Shown here: in pieces, positions 6,167 through 8,526 of the stretch | How the letters are laid out: each line of letters starts with the position of its first letter | Numbering within the stretch: the first letter of the stretch is position 1 | Source of the DNA: an uncultured Alistipes sp. | GTDB lineage: Bacteria; Bacteroidota; Bacteroidia; Bacteroidales; Rikenellaceae | NCBI GenBank assembly: GCA_900550375.1 | Contig: URRP01000055.1 | Span: 1-8,526 of the forward strand | Reading direction: 5' to 3' | DNA length: 8,526 bases | Program-made: the position numbers and the translations under genes | The notes under the pieces: generated by a model | The model's database searches: none | Told to the model about the DNA's origin: nothing | Seen by the model: only the letters and a program-made list of their open reading frames with translations

Positions 6167-6859
6167 ATGAAACGTTTCGGTATCCTTACTTTGTTTTTAC
6201 TCGCTCCGTTACTTCGTCCGGCAACGGCCGGCGCACAGATCTATGCCAAACTCAACGGACTTTACGCACTCGTGGGCGTCATCAATCCCGCCGTGGAGTT
6301 CCGGCTCACCGATCACTCCGCCTTTCAGACCGAATTCGTCTACTCGCCGTGGCAGTCGATCCGCGTCGACGGCCAGAGCAAGCCGATGCACTTCGGCATC
6401 TTCCTCAACGAGTACCGCTACTATTTCAAGGGATATGCCCGAGGATGGTATGTCGGCGGCAATGTCGGCATGATGGCCTTCCGCATGTCGAAACCCTACA
6501 TCGAAAACTGGGGCATCCACCTCGAAGACCGGTACAGCAAGGGCTACGGATTCATGTTCGGCGCCTGCGCGGGGTATGAACGGATCTTTCGCGAGCGGTG
6601 GGTTTTCGACGTTTTTTTCGGCTGGTCGTGGATGACGAGCTACTACAACGGTTACGACCTCGACGGCCGTACGCAGATGGAGCCTCACCGCCCCGTACAG
6701 CCGCTGCATCCCGATCCGTTCAACGGTTCGTCGGAGTGGTATCCCAACAAGATCGGCGTCTCGATCGGCATTCGTATCTACGACCCCGAGCTGCACAAAC
6801 AGCGCAGCGAAGCACGGCGTCAGCGCAAGGCGGCGGCCCGCAACGCCTCGATCCAGTAA
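6167..6859 (+). CDS. DUF3575-like outer membrane beta-barrel protein
   Basis: Predicted exported protein of 230 residues, resembling the DUF3575 family of Bacteroidota, which are small outer membrane or surface proteins of unknown function. The start at 6167 is preferred because it gives a clear signal peptide (MKRFGILTLFLLAP, cleavage near TAGA/QIYA, about residue 23) and a strong promoter ends 21 bases before it; reading the frame further upstream would translate the tRNA and the repeats. The mature part has the family layout: AKLNGLYALVGVINPAVEFR (about 27-46), SPWQS (60-64), FLNEYRYYF (79-87), GWYVGGNVG (93-101), GYGFMFGACAGYERIF (126-141), RWVFDVFFGWSW (144-155) and a last strand KIGVSIGIRIYD (195-206), all alternating and aromatic-rich as in barrel strands. 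The tail (207-230) is basic and probably periplasmic. It is monocistronic. Not SusC/D-like, and nothing in its neighbours shows a partner. Confidence 0.8.
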   Translation: MKRFGILTLFLLAPLLRPATAGAQIYAKLNGLYALVGVINPAVEFRLTDHSAFQTEFVYSPWQSIRVDGQSKPMHFGIFLNEYRYYFKGYARGWYVGGNVGMMAFRMSKPYIENWGIHLEDRYSKGYGFMFGACAGYERIFRERWVFDVFFGWSWMTSYYNGYDLDGRTQMEPHRPVQPLHPDPFNGSSEWYPNKIGVSIGIRIYDPELHKQRSEARRQRKAAARNASIQ

Positions 6860-6866
6860 GAGACGC

Positions 6867-6888
6867 CGGATGCAATACGCTGTATCCG
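6867..6888 (+). terminator. Weak hairpin after the DUF3575-like gene
   Basis: CGGATGCA (6867-6874) pairs with TGTATCCG (6881-6888), with one G-T pair, around a 6-base loop, 7 bases after the stop codon. No T run follows, so intrinsic termination is uncertain. Confidence 0.4.
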
Positions 6889-6901
6889 CCTCGCAAAAGC
6901 G

Positions 6902-6974
6902 TGTCAAAATGACAGCCCCGATCTGACAAAAAGGGCACAGGGTCTGCCAAAAACCGTTTGGCATATCAATTGTT
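6902..6974 (+). promoter_or_regulatory. Candidate control region of groESL (TGACA-type repeats and sigma54-like element)
   Basis: Three related blocks in a row: the palindrome TGTCA-AAA-TGACA (6902-6914), TGACAAAAAGGGCA (6924-6937), and the perfect 7-bp inverted repeat TGCCAAA-AACCG-TTTGGCA (6945-6963). Overlapping the last arm is TGGCATATCAATTGTT (6959-6974), with GG 10 bases before GT, close to the sigma54 -24/-12 pattern GG-N10-GC but with T for the final C. No CIRCE operator and no TAnnTTTG box are seen before groES. The leader would be about 105 bases. The role in heat-shock control is inferred from position and symmetry only. Confidence 0.4.
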
Positions 6975-7090
6975 GGAACCTTACACCGGAAACAGAAAAA
7001 CAGACCGGCGCGGCGATACGGGCATCCGTTCCCGCACGATCCGAAAAGAGAGAAATTCTCAACAAATGTCAAACTAAAAATAGTAAAACT

Positions 7091-7360
7091 ATGAACGTAA
7101 AACCCTTATCGGACAGAGTGCTCATTCTCCCGAATCCCGCCGAGGAGAAGACCGCAGGCGGACTCATCATCCCCGACACTGCGAAAGAGAAACCGCTGGC
7201 AGGCAAAGTCGTCGCCGTAGGTCCCGGTACCTCGGAGATCAAGATGGAGGTCAAAGTCGGCGACGAGGTGCTCTATGGCAAGTATGCCGGTACGGAGATC
7301 AACGTCGAAGGCGTGGACTATCTCATCATGAAACAGTCGGATATTCTGGCAACGTTGTAA
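7091..7360 (+). CDS. groES: Co-chaperonin GroES
   Basis: Cytoplasmic 10-kDa chaperonin that caps the GroEL ring as a heptamer and encloses the folding chamber. At 89 residues it is slightly shorter than the 97-residue E. coli protein, normal for Bacteroidota. It begins with the family signature KPLSDRVLI; the mobile loop is about residues 15-33 with the GroEL-contacting hydrophobic triplet L25-I26-I27 in AGGLIIPD, and the C-terminal barrel contains VGDEVLYGKYAG and DYLIMKQSDILA. The start is fixed by the conserved N-terminus; no Shine-Dalgarno is seen in the A-rich sequence before it. groEL begins 40 bases downstream without a hairpin between, so they are one operon. Confidence 0.98.
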   Translation: MNVKPLSDRVLILPNPAEEKTAGGLIIPDTAKEKPLAGKVVAVGPGTSEIKMEVKVGDEVLYGKYAGTEINVEGVDYLIMKQSDILATL

Positions 7361-7400
7361 TTTCACCGATTCGTAAATCATTTCAAACTCCATAAAAACT

Positions 7401-8526
7401 ATGGCAAAAGAGATCAAATATAATGTAGAGGCACGCGAAATGCTCAAGGAGGGTGTCGACGCGCTGTCGAACGCAGTGAAGGTCACGCTCGGCCCCAAAG
7501 GCCGCAACGTCATCATCGACAAAAAGTTCGGTGCTCCTCAGATCACCAAGGACGGCGTTACCGTGGCCAAAGAGATCGAGCTGGAGGACCCGATCGCCAA
7601 CATGGGCGCACAGATGGTCAAGGAGGTAGCTTCGAAGACCAACGACAACGCCGGCGACGGTACGACCACTGCGACCGTTCTGGCGCAGGCGCTCATCGGC
7701 GTAGGTCTGAAGAACGTGACGGCGGGAGCCAATCCGATGGACCTCAAGCGCGGTATCGACAAGGCGGTGGCCAAGGTCGTGGAGTCGCTGCGCGAGCAGA
7801 GTCAGGAGGTAGGCAGCAATTTCGATAAGATCGAGCAAGTGGCCTCCATCTCGGCCAACAACGACCCCAATATCGGCAAACTGATCGCCGAAGCGATGTC
7901 GAAGGTCAACCAAGAGGGTGTCATCACCGTCGAGGAGGCCAAAGGCACCGACACCCATGTGGATGTGGTCGAGGGTATGCAGTTCGACCGAGGCTATATC
8001 TCGGCCTACTTCATCACCGACACCGAGAAGATGGAGGCACAGCTGGAGCGCCCCTATATCCTGATTACCGACAAGAAGATTTCGACGATGAAGGAGCTGA
8101 TGGGCGTACTGGAGCCGGTGGCTCAGAGCGGCCGTTCGCTGCTGATTATCGCCGAGGATGTCGACGGCGAAGCGCTGTCGGCGCTCGTGGTCAACAAACT
8201 GCGCGGCACGCTGAAGATCGCCGCCTGCAAGGCTCCGGGCTTCGGCGACCGTCGCAAGGAGATGCTCGAGGATATCGCCGTACTGACCGGCGCGACCGTC
8301 ATCTCGACCGATAAGGGAATGAAGATCGAGGACGCCGACCTCTCGATGCTGGGTACGGCCGAGAAGGTGACGCTCAACAAGGAGAATACGACCATCGTCG
8401 ACGGCAGCGGTGTAAAGGAGGCCATTGCCGCCCGTGTAGCACAGATCCGCGCAGGCATCGAAGCCGCCACGTCGGACTACGACAAGGAGAAGCTGCAGGA
8501 GCGTCTGGCCAAGCTGGCCGGCGGTG
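7401..8526 (+). CDS. groEL: Chaperonin GroEL, N-terminal part
   Basis: 60-kDa chaperonin subunit; two seven-membered rings bind unfolded proteins and use ATP with GroES to fold them in the cytoplasm. The window contains 375 codons of about 545; the gene runs off the right edge in frame. Visible: the equatorial domain with TLGPKGRNV (29-37), the catalytic/nucleotide residues of ITKDGVTVAKEI (48-59, D51) and AGDGTTTATVLAQ (84-96; D86 corresponds to D87 of E. coli), then the intermediate domain and the apical domain with VEGMQFDRGYIS and KAPGFGDRRKEML. The ATP-hydrolysis Asp equivalent to D398 lies beyond the window. No frameshift or stop. Second gene of the groESL operon. Confidence 0.98.
   Translation, partial: MAKEIKYNVEAREMLKEGVDALSNAVKVTLGPKGRNVIIDKKFGAPQITKDGVTVAKEIELEDPIANMGAQMVKEVASKTNDNAGDGTTTATVLAQALIGVGLKNVTAGANPMDLKRGIDKAVAKVVESLREQSQEVGSNFDKIEQVASISANNDPNIGKLIAEAMSKVNQEGVITVEEAKGTDTHVDVVEGMQFDRGYISAYFITDTEKMEAQLERPYILITDKKISTMKELMGVLEPVAQSGRSLLIIAEDVDGEALSALVVNKLRGTLKIAACKAPGFGDRRKEMLEDIAVLTGATVISTDKGMKIEDADLSMLGTAEKVTLNKENTTIVDGSGVKEAIAARVAQIRAGIEAATSDYDKEKLQERLAKLAGG

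Noticed and set aside
6209..7072. 287-codon minus-strand frame opposite the DUF3575-like gene
   Set aside because: Antisense shadow in GC-rich coding sequence, running into the groES control region; low-complexity Val/Asp/Arg-rich product without motifs.
6860..7090. CIRCE operator (TTAGCACTC-N9-GAGTGCTAA) before groES
   Set aside because: Searched by eye on both strands; no half-site resembling it is present.

Overview
The window looks like chromosomal DNA of a Bacteroidota gut-type bacterium, most likely a Bacteroidales member close to Alistipes (Rikenellaceae). The basis is the protein sequences (B-type fumarate reductase/succinate dehydrogenase, a DUF3575-like outer membrane protein, a Bacteroidetes-type tyrosine recombinase), the lack of Shine-Dalgarno sequences before starts, and several promoters of the TTTG-N20-TAnnTTTG type used by this phylum. 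The genus is an inference from remembered family sequences, not a search.

Layout. Positions 1-1557 hold the 3' part of sdhA/frdA and the complete sdhB/frdB, closed by a strong hairpin terminator. Positions 1594-1960 are a non-coding cluster of three REP/BIME-like repeats. On the minus strand, 2058-3974 encodes an Omp85 (BamA-like) outer membrane protein with a signal peptide, one POTRA-like region and a beta barrel. A 365-base AT-richer spacer (4026-4390) contains a 13-bp inverted repeat 90 bp apart. It precedes a complete stand-alone tyrosine recombinase (4391-5617), which is visibly less GC-rich than its neighbours. That gene ends tail-to-tail with tRNA-His(GTG) on the minus strand; a 13-bp perfect hairpin between them can terminate both.

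Upstream of an outer membrane DUF3575-like gene (6167-6859) lie two 73-bp tandem repeats plus the start of a third. Each junction brings a TTTG (-33) box and a -7-like box into correct spacing. The window ends with groES and the first 375 codons of groEL, preceded by TGACA-type inverted repeats and a sigma54-like sequence, with no CIRCE operator.

Most genes are housekeeping: anaerobic respiration (SdhAB), outer membrane biogenesis, histidine decoding and protein folding. The accessory part is the recombinase with its spacer and the two repeat clusters. I see no convincing new multi-gene system. The most interesting signals are the recombinase-linked inverted repeat and the promoter-generating tandem repeat.
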